Assembly: GCA_005885555.1 (NCBI GenBank)
Contig: VAWN01000024.1
Location: 62,001 to 126,000, forward strand
DNA length: 64,000 nt
Source of the DNA: Actinomycetota bacterium
GTDB taxonomy: Bacteria; Actinomycetota; Actinomycetes; Mycobacteriales; Micromonosporaceae
Direction: 5' to 3'
A program made the translations under genes and the position numbers. Of the stretch, positions 56,229 to 64,000 are shown piece by piece. The notes beneath the pieces are model-generated. The model did not search any database. It was not told the DNA's origin and saw nothing but the letters and a program-made list of their open reading frames with translations. Position 1 is the first letter of the stretch. Each line of letters starts with the position of its first letter.

Positions 56229-57341
56229 GTGAAGCTCCAGCGGCACGGCATCCTGGCTTGCCTCGCAGTGACCGCGACGCTTGCGCTCGCCGCATGTGGT
56301 TCGGACAACAACACGTCTTCGGGCGGTGGAGGCGGCGCGAGCAGCGGCCCGTCCAGCGCCATTTCTTGCGCGCAGGGTTCGATCAAGGCACAGGGCTCGA
56401 CGGCCCAGGGCAACGCGATGACCGCGTGGACCAAGAACTACCAGAGCGCCTGCGGTAGCGCGACCATCGACTACACCGCCAACGGGTCGGGCGCGGGGCA
56501 GCAGGCGTTCATCGCCGGTACCGCCGACTTCGCCGGCTCCGACTCGCCGCTGGCACAGGCCGACCAGCCCAAGGCCGACGCGCGTTGCAAGAGCGGCGCG
56601 GCTATCCACCTGCCGATGGTGGTCGGACCGATCGCGGTGGTCTACAACGTCAGCGGCGTCTCCGGCCTGCAGCTCAAGCCGGCCACCATCGCCAAGATCT
56701 TCTCTGGCAAGGTGACCACCTGGAACGACCCGGCGATCGCCGCGGACAACCAGGGCGCCACGCTGCCGGCCACGAAGATCCTGTCGGTACACCGGTCGGA
56801 CAGCTCGGGTACCACCGACAACTTCGCCAAGTTCCTGTCCAAGACCGCCGGCACGGACTGGACGTACGGCAACGACAAGACCTGGAAGGCGCCCGGCGGC
56901 GACGCCGAGAAGGGCTCCGACGGTGTTTCGGCGGCGATCGGGAAGTCCGACGGCACCATCGGGTACGTCGAGTGGTCCTTCGCCCAGTCCGGCAACCTGA
57001 AGATGGCCAAGGTCGGCAACGGGGCCGGGGAGTACGCCGAACTCACCGGTGAGGCGGCCGGCAAGACCGTGGCCAGCGCCAAGACGGCCGGCACCGGCAA
57101 CGACATGACGCTCGCGATCGACTACCACACCACGACCCCGGGGGCGTACCCGATCGTGCTGGTCACCTACGAGATCGTCTGCGAGAAGGGCACCCCGTCC
57201 AGCTCGCTTCCGCTGGTCAAGTCGTTCCTGACCTACACCGCCAGCGCGGACGGGCAGGCGGCCGCGGCGAAGGTCGGGTACGCACCGCTGCCCGACGAGG
57301 TACGCACCAAGGTCGCCAGCACCGTGGCGAGCCTGTCCTGA
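56229..57341 (+). CDS. pstS: Phosphate ABC transporter substrate-binding lipoprotein PstS
   Basis: A 370-residue lipoprotein: a short signal peptide (VKLQRHGILACLAVTATLAL) ends in the lipobox LAACGSD, Cys near 22, then a glycine/serine spacer. The phosphate-binding fold shows IKAQGSTAQGNAMTAWTKNY near 55, the DYTANGSGAGQQAF loop near 82, and DFAGSDSPL near 104, which contact phosphate. SVHRSDSSGTTDNFAKFL near 185 completes the site. It captures phosphate outside the membrane for PstCAB. The GTG start has AAAGGA 7 bases upstream; an upstream extension of the frame would precede the signal peptide and is rejected. Confidence 0.95.
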   Translation: MKLQRHGILACLAVTATLALAACGSDNNTSSGGGGGASSGPSSAISCAQGSIKAQGSTAQGNAMTAWTKNYQSACGSATIDYTANGSGAGQQAFIAGTADFAGSDSPLAQADQPKADARCKSGAAIHLPMVVGPIAVVYNVSGVSGLQLKPATIAKIFSGKVTTWNDPAIAADNQGATLPATKILSVHRSDSSGTTDNFAKFLSKTAGTDWTYGNDKTWKAPGGDAEKGSDGVSAAIGKSDGTIGYVEWSFAQSGNLKMAKVGNGAGEYAELTGEAAGKTVASAKTAGTGNDMTLAIDYHTTTPGAYPIVLVTYEIVCEKGTPSSSLPLVKSFLTYTASADGQAAAAKVGYAPLPDEVRTKVASTVASLS

Positions 57342-57357
57342 CCGGTACCAGAAATCC

Positions 57358-58404
57358 ATGAGTCAGTCACCGATCGCCGGCCCCGCCGAGACCGCACCGG
57401 TCACGGCGGGGCTGGCGGCGCCAACCGACCTCGGTCCCACCGGTCCCCTCGGTGGCGGCGGCGGACTTCCGTCGCGCCGCCGGTTCGGCCGGGAGAGCCT
57501 GTTCCGCTGGTTCACCACCGCCTCGGGGGCGGTGGTGCTCGTCGTCATCGTCGCGATCGCGATCTTCCTGATCGCCAAGGCCGTACCGGCGCTGCGCGCG
57601 GACAAAGCCAACTTCCTGACCTACAAGGACTGGTTCCCGGACGATCCGACCAATCCGAAGTTCGGCATCGCCGCGCTGGCCCTCGGTACCGTCGAGGCCT
57701 CGGTGCTGGCGCTGCTGCTGGCGGTACCGGTGGCGCTGGGCATCGCGCTGTGCCTGACCCACTACGCGCACCGGCGGGTGGCCAGCGCGCTCGGGTTCGT
57801 CATCGACCTGCTGGCCGCGGTACCGAGCATCGTGTTCGGTCTCTGGGGACGCGACTACTTCTACAAGCCGGTCCAGGACTTCTCCGCCTGGCTGCACAGG
57901 TACTTCGGCTGGATCCCGCTGTTCGGCAGCGGCGGCCCGTACGGCAAGTCGGTGCTGCTCGGCTCCGCCGTCCTCGCGATCATGATTCTGCCCATCATCA
58001 CCTCGCTGAGCAGCGAGGTCTTCCGGCAGACGCCGAAGATGAACGAGGAGGCGGCACTCGCCCTCGGCGCCACCAAGTGGGAGATGATCCGGATGGCGGT
58101 CCTGCCGTACGGGCGGCCGGGCCTGATCGCGTCGGTGATGCTGGGCCTGGGCCGGGCGCTCGGCGAGACGATCGCGCTGGCGCTGACCCTGGGCGCCACC
58201 TACACCTTCTCGATCGACCTCATCGAGAACGGCGGCAACTCGATCGCGGCGAACATCGCCAACAAGTTCGGTGAGGCCAGCGAGACCGGCCGCGGCGCAC
58301 TGATCGCCTCCGGCCTGGTGCTGTTCGCGATCACCCTGGTCGTGAACATGATCGCCCGGCTGATCGTGTACCGGCGCCGCGAGTTCATCGGGAGCGCGGC
58401 ATGA
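57358..58404 (+). CDS. pstC: Phosphate ABC transporter permease PstC
   Basis: A 348-residue inner-membrane permease with six or seven helices. The ABC-permease EAA loop is ALALGATKWEMIRMAVLPYGRP near residue 238, and LGLGRALGETIALALTLG follows. A proline/glycine-rich cytosolic N-terminus of about 55 residues (LGPTGPLGGGGGLPSRRRF) precedes the first span. It pairs with PstA in the membrane. The start is ATG 17 bp after pstS; the stop overlaps pstA by 4 bp (ATGA). Confidence 0.95.
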   Translation: MSQSPIAGPAETAPVTAGLAAPTDLGPTGPLGGGGGLPSRRRFGRESLFRWFTTASGAVVLVVIVAIAIFLIAKAVPALRADKANFLTYKDWFPDDPTNPKFGIAALALGTVEASVLALLLAVPVALGIALCLTHYAHRRVASALGFVIDLLAAVPSIVFGLWGRDYFYKPVQDFSAWLHRYFGWIPLFGSGGPYGKSVLLGSAVLAIMILPIITSLSSEVFRQTPKMNEEAALALGATKWEMIRMAVLPYGRPGLIASVMLGLGRALGETIALALTLGATYTFSIDLIENGGNSIAANIANKFGEASETGRGALIASGLVLFAITLVVNMIARLIVYRRREFIGSAA

Positions 58405-59465
58405 CGGCGGCAGTTGCCAACGCGCTCGAAGCCCGGCGGCTGCCCCGGTGGGCACCGGCCGCCACGGCGGTCGCCGCCGCGGCACTCGCCTACGTCGTCT
58501 TCGCGCTCGGCGGGGTACTGGGCGGCGGCCCGGTGCTCACCGTCGTCGGCGCCGTCGTGTTCTTCCTGGCCGGTCTCGCCCTCGCGTCCGGGATCGTCGA
58601 AGGCAGCCGGGCGGCCCGTAACCGGATCGCCACGGCACTGATCTACTCGGCGTTCACGCTCGCCCTGCTGCCGCTGGTGTCGGTGGTGTTCACCCTGGTG
58701 AGCAAGGGCACCGCCCGGCTGGACGCCGAGTTCTTCGGCCACTCGATGCGCAACATCGGGCCGCAGGACAACAGCGGCGGCGCATACCACGCGATCATCG
58801 GCACGCTGGAGCAGGTCGCGATCGCGACGCTGATCACGGTACCGCTGGGGACCGGCGGGGCGATCTACATCGTCGAGTACGGCCGCGGCCGGCTGGCGCT
58901 GGCCATCCGCTTCTTCGTCGACGTGATGACCGGCATCCCGTCGATCGTGGCCGGCCTGTTCATCCTCGCGTTCTGGGTACTGATCGTCAGCCCGCACCTG
59001 TCCCCGGACGGCCTGCCGTTCTACTCGGGCTTCGCCGCGTCACTGGCGCTCAGTGTGCTCATGCTGCCGACGATCACCCGGTCGTCGGAGGAGATGCTCC
59101 GCCTGGTACCCGTAGCGCTGCGCGAGGGGGCGTACGCGCTCGGGATCGCGAAGTGGAAGACGATCATGCGGATCGTCCTGCCCACCGCGCTGCCGGGTAT
59201 CGTCACTGGTGTGATGCTCGCCGTCGCACGCGCGGCCGGCGAGACGGCGCCGGTACTGCTCGTGGCCGGCGGCGGCGCCGGCATCAACTTCAGCCCCTTC
59301 CACGGACTGCAGAACTCGCTGTCCATCTTCATCTACGACCAGGCCGGATCGGCGTCCAAGTACGCGCCGGCCCGCGCCTGGACGGCCGCGCTGACCCTGG
59401 TCGCGCTGGTACTCACCCTGACCATCGCAGCCAAGCTGCTGTCACGTCGCAACAAGCTGAGGTAG
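58401..59465 (+). CDS. pstA: Phosphate ABC transporter permease PstA
   Basis: A 354-residue permease with six or more membrane segments. The EAA-type loop is EGAYALGIAKWKTIMRIVLPTALP near residue 236, followed by VARAAGETAPVLLVAGGG. FVDVMTGIPSIVAGLFILAF near 174 is characteristic of PstA. The first two hydrophobic helices (about 20-70) form an N-terminal extension. The ATG overlaps the pstC stop by 4 bp. Confidence 0.95.
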   Translation: MTAAVANALEARRLPRWAPAATAVAAAALAYVVFALGGVLGGGPVLTVVGAVVFFLAGLALASGIVEGSRAARNRIATALIYSAFTLALLPLVSVVFTLVSKGTARLDAEFFGHSMRNIGPQDNSGGAYHAIIGTLEQVAIATLITVPLGTGGAIYIVEYGRGRLALAIRFFVDVMTGIPSIVAGLFILAFWVLIVSPHLSPDGLPFYSGFAASLALSVLMLPTITRSSEEMLRLVPVALREGAYALGIAKWKTIMRIVLPTALPGIVTGVMLAVARAAGETAPVLLVAGGGAGINFSPFHGLQNSLSIFIYDQAGSASKYAPARAWTAALTLVALVLTLTIAAKLLSRRNKLR

Positions 59466-59471
59466 GGCACC

Positions 59472-60248
59472 ATGGCTAAGCGCATCGAAGCGTCCGGGAT
59501 CAGCGCCTACTACGGCGCGTTCAAGGCGATCGAAGACATCAACATGGTCATCGAGCCCAAGTCGGTGACCGCGCTGATCGGCCCGTCCGGCTGCGGCAAG
59601 TCGACGTTCCTGCGCTCGATCAACCGGATGCACGAGGTGCTCCCCGGCGCCCGGGTGGAGGGCAAGCTGACGCTGGACAGCCAGGACCTGTACGGCCGCG
59701 ATGTGGACGTCACCGCGGTACGGCGGCTGATCGGCATGGTCTTCCAGCGGCCGAACCCGTTCCCCACCATGTCCATCTACGACAACGTGGTGTCCGGGCT
59801 GCGGCTCAACGGGGTACGCCGGAAGTCGATGCTGGACACCGCCTGCGAGAAGGCGCTGCGCTCGGCGAACCTGTGGAACGAGGTGCACACCCGGCTGAGC
59901 CGGCCGGGCGCCGGGTTGTCCGGCGGCCAGCAGCAGCGGCTGTGCATCGCGCGGGCGATCGCCGTCGAGCCGCAGGTGGTACTCATGGACGAACCCTGCT
60001 CGGCGCTCGACCCGATCTCCACGCTCGCCATCGAAGACCTGATCAGCGAGCTGAAGAACCAGTACACGATCGTGATCGTCACGCACAACATGCAGCAGGC
60101 GGCCCGGGTCTCCGACCGCACCGCGTTCTTCTCCATCGACAAGACCGGCGACCCCGGCCGGCTCATCGAGTACGACGAGACGAACAAGATCTTCACGAAC
60201 CCGTCGGTGAAGCGGACCGAGGACTACATCACCGGCCGCTTCGGCTGA
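59472..60248 (+). CDS. pstB: Phosphate ABC transporter ATP-binding protein PstB
   Basis: A 258-residue ABC ATPase. Walker A is [19 protein letters not shown] near residue 37, the Q-loop lies in [18 protein letters not shown], the signature is [16 protein letters not shown] near 148, Walker B is [15 protein letters not shown], and the switch His is in [15 protein letters not shown]. It powers PstSCA. The ATG is 6 bp after pstA. A hairpin terminator follows the stop. Confidence 0.97.
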   Translation: MAKRIEASGISAYYGAFKAIEDINMVIEPKSVTALIGPSGCGKSTFLRSINRMHEVLPGARVEGKLTLDSQDLYGRDVDVTAVRRLIGMVFQRPNPFPTMSIYDNVVSGLRLNGVRRKSMLDTACEKALRSANLWNEVHTRLSRPGAGLSGGQQQRLCIARAIAVEPQVVLMDEPCSALDPISTLAIEDLISELKNQYTIVIVTHNMQQAARVSDRTAFFSIDKTGDPGRLIEYDETNKIFTNPSVKRTEDYITGRFG

Positions 60249-60259
60249 CCGTCGAGGCT

Positions 60260-60288
60260 CCCGATCGCTGCCATGATCAGCGATCGGG
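60260..60288 (+). terminator. Hairpin terminator of the pst operon
   Basis: CCCGATCGCTG and CAGCGATCGGG are perfectly complementary, with a 7-base loop. It lies 11 bases past the pstB stop. There is no T-run. The convergent Nudix gene is still 127 bp away. Confidence 0.75.
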
Positions 60289-60415
60289 CCGCCGCGTGCC
60301 ATCGAGTCTCCCCTTGGTGGGGTTCCAATTGGTGACGCCGAGTCTGCGCTGAGATCCGCAGATATCTCAAGCCGCGTGCGCGAACGTGCGCAACCCGGCA
60401 AGGGCGCTTGCGTGT

Positions 60416-61165
60416 CTAGTAGACGAGGCGGCCGTCGACCACGCGTGGTGTCACTGGGGTGGCCACGTCCCGGTCGGCGGCCGCCGCCACCGCCGCGTCG
60501 ATCGATCCGGCCGCGACCAGCTGCCCGAGGGTGGTCCGGGTCGGTGGCAGCATCGGCAGGTCCGCGGTCTGCTCCGCCGGTACCCACACCGCATGCGAAG
60601 CCTCGCCGCCGACCTCGCGGGTCCGCTGGCCCTCCGGTAGCCGGGTCAGGAAGAAGAACGTGTCGTACCGGCGCGGCTCGAACTCCGGCGTGATCCAGCG
60701 CGACCACGGTACGAGCAGGTCGGCACGCAGTACCAGATCCCGCTCGCGGAGCAGGTCGGCGAAGGCGACATCGCGCGCCTCCACCGCCCGGCGCGCCTCC
60801 TCCCAGTCCGGCGTCGACACGTCCGGCAGGACATCGCCGGCGGAGCGGCCGGCGAGCAGGACGCCGGTCTCCTCGAACACCTCCCGTACCGCCGCGCACG
60901 CCACCGCACGCGCCTGCGCGTCGGGCAGGCCGAGGCGGTGTGCCGGGGCGATCCAGTCGACGTCGGTGTCGCGCGGGTCGACGGTACCCCCGGGAAACAC
61001 GTACATGTTCGCGGCGAACGCCATCGTGCGGACCCGGCGGATCAGATACACCTGCAGCGGCGGGCGCAGCAGCAGGACGGTGGCGGCCAGGCGCGTCGGC
61101 GCCGCAGCCGCCCCCGACTCGGCGAACCGGCGGGCGTGCTCGACCAGTTGCTGCTCCGGGTCCAC
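60416..61165 (-). CDS. Nudix hydrolase
   Basis: A 249-residue Nudix protein. The core runs from TVLLLRPPLQVYLIRRVRTM near residue 29 to the Nudix box AVREVFEETGVLLAGR near 91. In the standard box GX5EX7REUXEEXGU the initial glycine is represented by VFPGGTVDPRD. The fold is longer than a minimal MutT, with a helical insertion of about 55 residues after the box. The substrate (possibly a nucleoside diphosphate derivative or CoA) is unknown. The GTG start is used. It converges on the pst operon with a 167-bp gap. Confidence 0.87.
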   Translation of the reverse strand: MDPEQQLVEHARRFAESGAAAAPTRLAATVLLLRPPLQVYLIRRVRTMAFAANMYVFPGGTVDPRDTDVDWIAPAHRLGLPDAQARAVACAAVREVFEETGVLLAGRSAGDVLPDVSTPDWEEARRAVEARDVAFADLLRERDLVLRADLLVPWSRWITPEFEPRRYDTFFFLTRLPEGQRTREVGGEASHAVWVPAEQTADLPMLPPTRTTLGQLVAAGSIDAAVAAAADRDVATPVTPRVVDGRLVY

Positions 61166-61186
61166 CGACCGAGGGTACCCAGCCGC

Positions 61187-62191
61187 TCAGCTGAACAGCG
61201 GCCGGATGGCCACGTAGATCAGCGCGGCGATACCGGCCGCGGCCGGGAACGTGAGAACCCAGGCCACGAGGATGTTGCCGGCCACGCCCCAGCGCACCGC
61301 TGACAGCCGCTTGGTCGCACCCACCCCCATGATCGCGGAGGTGATGGTGTGCGTGGTGGAGATCGGCCAGCCCAGCCGCGACGTGACGAACAGCACCGTG
61401 CTCGCCGTGGTCTCGGCCGAGAACCCCTCCGGCGGGCGCAGGTGGATGACCCGGCGGCCGAGGGTACGGATGATCCGCCAGCCGCCCGAGTAGGTGCCCA
61501 CCGCCATCACGGTGGCGGTGAGCACGAACACCCACCAGGGAATGCTCTCCTTGGCCCCGAGGAACCCGCCGGTGACCAGGGCGAGCCCGACCACCCCGAC
61601 GGTCTTGGCGGCATCCTGCGTGCCGTGCCCGAGCGACATCGCGAACGCCGAGATCGACTGGAGGAACCGGAACATCCGGTTGAGCTTGCCGGGGTGGCCG
61701 TGCCGGAAGGCCCACACCACCGCCAGCATGACGAGGTACCCGAGCAGCAGGCCGACGACCGGGGACAGCAGCATCGGGAGGACGACCTTCTGCCAGATGC
61801 CGGTCCAGAGCACGACACCGTCGGGTACCAGCAGCGTCGCCCCCACCAGCCCACCGATCAGCGCGTGCGAGGACGACGACGGGATGCCGAAGTACCAGGT
61901 GATCAGGTTCCACACGATGGCGCCGCTGAGGCCCGCGAACACCAGCCCCAGCCCGCTGATCCCGTGCGGCGCGTTGATCACGCCCTTGCCCACAGTGGCC
62001 GCGACCTGGCCGCCGAAGAACGAGCCGATCAGGTTGCCGATGGCTGCCATGATCAACGCCACCCGCGGAGTCAACGCGCGGGTGGAGACCGAGGTGGCGA
62101 TCGCGTTGGCCGCGTCGTGGAACCCGTTGGTGAAGTTGAAGCCCATCGCGACGACGATCACCACGATCGTCGCCACGGCGGCCTCGGTCAC
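61187..62191 (-). CDS. pit: Low-affinity inorganic phosphate transporter (PiT family)
   Basis: A 334-residue PiT permease with about ten membrane helices. The two inverted signature blocks are FTNGFHDAANAIATSVSTRA near residue 19 and GHGTQDAAKTVGVVGLALVT near 192. IPSSSSHALIGGLVGA and GWPISTTHTITSAIMGVG carry the paired SSSH/STTH motifs. It imports metal-phosphate driven by protons. The GTG overlaps the DUF47 stop by 4 bp. The pair is probably PHO-regulated, given the repeats upstream. Confidence 0.94.
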   Translation of the reverse strand: MTEAAVATIVVIVVAMGFNFTNGFHDAANAIATSVSTRALTPRVALIMAAIGNLIGSFFGGQVAATVGKGVINAPHGISGLGLVFAGLSGAIVWNLITWYFGIPSSSSHALIGGLVGATLLVPDGVVLWTGIWQKVVLPMLLSPVVGLLLGYLVMLAVVWAFRHGHPGKLNRMFRFLQSISAFAMSLGHGTQDAAKTVGVVGLALVTGGFLGAKESIPWWVFVLTATVMAVGTYSGGWRIIRTLGRRVIHLRPPEGFSAETTASTVLFVTSRLGWPISTTHTITSAIMGVGATKRLSAVRWGVAGNILVAWVLTFPAAAGIAALIYVAIRPLFS

Positions 62192-62814
62192 GATTCCTTC
62201 ACCGCGATGGTCTCCACCGTGTTGGCCACCCGCTCGAAGGCGTCGCAGGCCCGTTCGAGCTCGTCGACGACCTCCTTCATCTTCAGTACCGTCAGCGCGT
62301 CGTACTCGCCGGAGAACAGCCGTACCAGCAGCATCCGGTAGGTGCTGTCGCCCTCGTTCTCCAGCCGGTTGCACTCGACCCAGTACTCTTCGAGGCCTTT
62401 CATCACCTTGAGCCGCGGCATCGCGTCGGCGGTCAGCTTTGCCTGCCGGTCGAGCACGTCCACCAGCTCGTGCATCTCGCGGGGCAGCGCCGGCAGGTGG
62501 GTGAGGCCGTACAGGTACATGAGGCTGCCGACGGCTTCGAGGTGGTCCATCACGTCATCGAGGCCGGAGCCGAGCCGGTAGATGTCCTCCCGGTCGAACG
62601 GCGTGATGAACGAAGAGTTGATCTTCTTGTACAGCTCGTGGGTGATCGCGTCGCTGTCGTGCTCCACCTCGACCAGGCGCTCGCTGACCGACTCCACATC
62701 AGCCTCGGGCAGGATCAGCTCGGACAGCAGCGCGGTGCCGCGCACCAGGTTCTGGGCGGCCCGGCTGAAGAAATCGAAGAAGGTGTCGTCACCGGGACGG
62801 AGCTTGATTCGCAC
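62188..62814 (-). CDS. DUF47 (PhoU-like) regulator of Pit
   Basis: A 208-residue all-helical PhoU-like protein. Acid-rich helices with metal sites appear in RLVEVEHDSDAITHELYKKI, GSGLDDVMDHLEAVGSLMYL and NRLENEGDSTYRMLLVRLF, as in DUF47/YkaA proteins. It is the usual cotranscribed partner of PiT and probably controls the transporter's activity. The GTG start fits IKLRPGDDTFFDFFSR. The two genes overlap by 4 bp. Confidence 0.92.
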   Translation of the reverse strand: MRIKLRPGDDTFFDFFSRAAQNLVRGTALLSELILPEADVESVSERLVEVEHDSDAITHELYKKINSSFITPFDREDIYRLGSGLDDVMDHLEAVGSLMYLYGLTHLPALPREMHELVDVLDRQAKLTADAMPRLKVMKGLEEYWVECNRLENEGDSTYRMLLVRLFSGEYDALTVLKMKEVVDELERACDAFERVANTVETIAVKES

Positions 62815-62857
62815 AGGGACACCTCACGCTGGGCCGGGACAGGTAGGGGGAATGCTA

Positions 62858-62890
62858 GTTCACTCACCCGCCGCCTTCCGTTCAACCGGC
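62858..62890. promoter_or_regulatory. Candidate PHO box upstream of the DUF47-pit operon
   Basis: GTTCACTCACC (62858-62868) and GTTCAACCGGC (62880-62890) are exactly 22 bases apart, two 11-base units, with a weak middle unit. The first repeat differs at one base from the second pstS repeat. It lies 44 bases upstream of the operon start and is read on the opposite strand. Confidence 0.6.
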
Positions 62891-62898
62891 GCGCGGGC

Positions 62899-63396
62899 TC
62901 AACGCACCAGGTCCAGCCAGGCGTGGTAGCCACCGGCGAACGGTTCCGTACCGTCAGCCAGGGCCCCGACCAGCCAGTGCGCCGCCTTCCACGCCTGTTC
63001 CACCACCTCGTCCGGGTACCCGAACCGGATCCGGTGAACCTCGAACTCCTCCTGATCGACCAGCTCGACGGTCCGGGTCACCCGGCGCCGCCGGACGTCG
63101 AGGTCGAGGTCGACCAGTTCGAGCCGGTCGTTGGTCGGCCAGCCGGCCGGCGTCGCGATGTCGCAGTACACCTCGGTGCGCCGGGGCGGCGCGTTGAACA
63201 TCGCCGTGTACCACGCGTTGTGGGGTACCAGCAGCACGTAAGGTTCCTCGTACTTGAAGCTCGCCCCGTCGACGATCGCCTGTGTTACTCCCAGCCACAC
63301 TCCGTGCTGATCCTCGCCCAGGCGCAGGGCGGGATAGCTGCGGTGCGGTCTACCGTCGTACTTCCGGTAGTCAACCCGCACGACATCGGGTGGCAT
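62899..63396 (-). CDS. DUF402 domain protein (FomD-like)
   Basis: A 165-residue DUF402 protein. VRVDYRKYDGRPHRSYPALR near residue 6, AWYTAMFNAPPRRTEVYCDI near 60, and VDLDLDVRRRRVTR with the metal-binding Asp/Glu cluster (DQEEFE) follow the family. Some members are nucleoside diphosphate hydrolases, others act in antibiotic pathways. No pathway is indicated here. The ATG start is normal. It follows the Uma2 gene by 18 bp. Confidence 0.85.
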   Translation of the reverse strand: MPPDVVRVDYRKYDGRPHRSYPALRLGEDQHGVWLGVTQAIVDGASFKYEEPYVLLVPHNAWYTAMFNAPPRRTEVYCDIATPAGWPTNDRLELVDLDLDVRRRRVTRTVELVDQEEFEVHRIRFGYPDEVVEQAWKAAHWLVGALADGTEPFAGGYHAWLDLVR

Positions 63397-63414
63397 GTTA
63401 CGAACAGTAGCGGC

Positions 63415-63975
63415 TCACCGGACCAGATCCGCGGGATTGACGGACACCGGGTACGGCCGCGTGGCGTGGAACACCTCCGGCCCCGCGACATCGGCCACCA
63501 GCCGGTACGGTGCGTGACCGTCGAGCTCCCAGGCCATCAGCCGAGCTTCGGCTGGCCGGGCGATCGGATCGACCACCCAGTACGACGGGGTGCCGGCCCG
63601 CTCGAACCGTGCCCGCTTCTTGTTCAGGTCGACCATCCGGGTGCTCGGCGAGAGCACCTCGACGGCGAGCGCGGGTGGCCCGGGCAGCTCCTTGTCGGTC
63701 AACTGGTCCCGGCGGGCGACCAGGACGTCGGGTTGCAGTTCCGTGTCCTCGGCGAGGCCGATCGCGAACGGCGCGATCAGCACCTCGAACTCGTCCGGAC
63801 AAGCCGCATGGAGAATCCGGGCGAGCGCGAAGGCGGCCCGCTGGTGTACCCGACCGGGCGCGGCGCTCACGATGAGCTCGCCGTCGATGAGCTCGTACCG
63901 GCGCCCGTCGTCGGGCAGGTACTCCAGGTCGGCCCGGGTGAAGCGTCGGTCTGCGGCAACTGGTTCGGCAGCCAT
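63415..63975 (-). CDS. Uma2-family (restriction-endonuclease-like) protein
   Basis: A 186-residue Uma2 protein with a PD-(D/E)xK-type core. RFTRADLEYLPDDGRRYELI and DGELIVSAAPGRVHQRAA begin it; QPDVLVARR near 85 and LAVEVLSPSTRMVDLNKKRA near 101 supply Asp, Glu and Lys of the catalytic site. The family is widespread in actinobacteria and cyanobacteria; its DNA target is unknown. ATG at 63975 is preferred because GGAGG sits 12 bases upstream; an ATG at 63987 directly abuts it. Confidence 0.85.
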   Translation of the reverse strand: MAAEPVAADRRFTRADLEYLPDDGRRYELIDGELIVSAAPGRVHQRAAFALARILHAACPDEFEVLIAPFAIGLAEDTELQPDVLVARRDQLTDKELPGPPALAVEVLSPSTRMVDLNKKRARFERAGTPSYWVVDPIARPAEARLMAWELDGHAPYRLVADVAGPEVFHATRPYPVSVNPADLVR

Positions 63976-64000
63976 GACTCTGACCATCCTCCTTCGGTTA

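Noticed and set aside
59442-61913. An 823-codon minus-strand frame across pstB, the Nudix gene and pit
   Set aside because: It crosses three well-defined genes on both strands. Long stop-free shadow frames are normal in DNA this rich in GC.

Overview
This is high-GC chromosomal DNA from a spore-forming-type actinomycete (Actinomycetota). Pointers are the mycothiol genes mshA and mshD, the developmental sigma factor/anti-sigma pair bldN-rsbN, the redox regulator rex fused to a hemACD operon, glnR, senX3-regX3, frequent GTG starts and many 1-8 bp gene overlaps. The very common GGTACC word suggests the Micromonosporales, but the genus cannot be fixed from the sequence alone. No tRNA, rRNA, CRISPR array, prophage, transposase or plasmid function was seen. 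From memory, most of the gene order matches two blocks of the Mycobacterium tuberculosis chromosome (about Rv0474-Rv0511 and Rv0811c-Rv0821c) and the Streptomyces rex-hem-bldN region.

Layout. 1-4.5 kb: rex-hemA-hemC-hemD on the minus strand behind a near-perfect Rex operator. 4.7-9.3 kb: a NarL-type two-component pair, then a glutaredoxin-like protein, a HAD phosphatase and an acyl-CoA ligase. 9.5-12.6 kb: bldN behind a possible 20-codon leader ORF, rsbN behind a candidate BldN-type promoter, and a HAD-IB phosphatase. 12.7-16.1 kb: acyltransferase, epimerase, a 33-aa bS22 ribosomal protein, an excisionase-like regulator and proline dehydrogenase. 16.3-21.4 kb: a shortened glutathionylspermidine-synthase homologue, a CGNR zinc-finger regulator, a sugar isomerase, an exopolyphosphatase and unknowns. 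21.4-27.1 kb: the regX3-senX3/phoU phosphate switch, gpmA, a YbjN protein and mshA. 27.3-32.6 kb: a cell-wall carbohydrate-binding protein, a dehydrogenase, a methyltransferase, a scar holding Nudix and MgtC remnants, murB, a mycothiol-linked isomerase and a VOC protein.

32.7-37.6 kb holds a tight six-gene minus-strand directon: CPA1 antiporter, UBP zinc finger, orphan DNA methyltransferase, a 139-aa unknown and two double-YbjQ proteins. 37.6-42.5 kb: a macro-domain remnant, EI24 protein, AlaX, DUF2516, an HbhA-like protein with its HTH partner, an asparaginase with a 42-bp tandem duplication, and a BKACE enzyme. 42.6-44.4 kb: an ArsR/MFS pair. 44.4-54.0 kb: YgfZ, Fur, PabC, nitrobindin, DsrE, a frameshifted F420-type nitroreductase, a DMT transporter, a sulfurtransferase with a Cys-rich leader peptide, and LmeA. 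54.2-60.3 kb: glnR, mshD and the pstSCAB operon. 60.4-64 kb: a Nudix hydrolase, the DUF47-pit phosphate pair, a DUF402 protein and a Uma2 nuclease.

How it works together. Phosphate is the strongest theme: the sensor pair and PhoU, the high-affinity Pst importer and the low-affinity Pit importer all lie here. Candidate PHO boxes of GTTCA-type repeats precede phoU/senX3, pstS and the pit operon. Redox and thiol chemistry is second: Rex, mycothiol synthesis, a mycothiol-dependent isomerase family member and a Cys-responsive leader. Decay is visible at four places (Nudix, MgtC, macro domain, nitroreductase), plus one apparent internal deletion (glutathionylspermidine synthase) and one orphan coding fragment.
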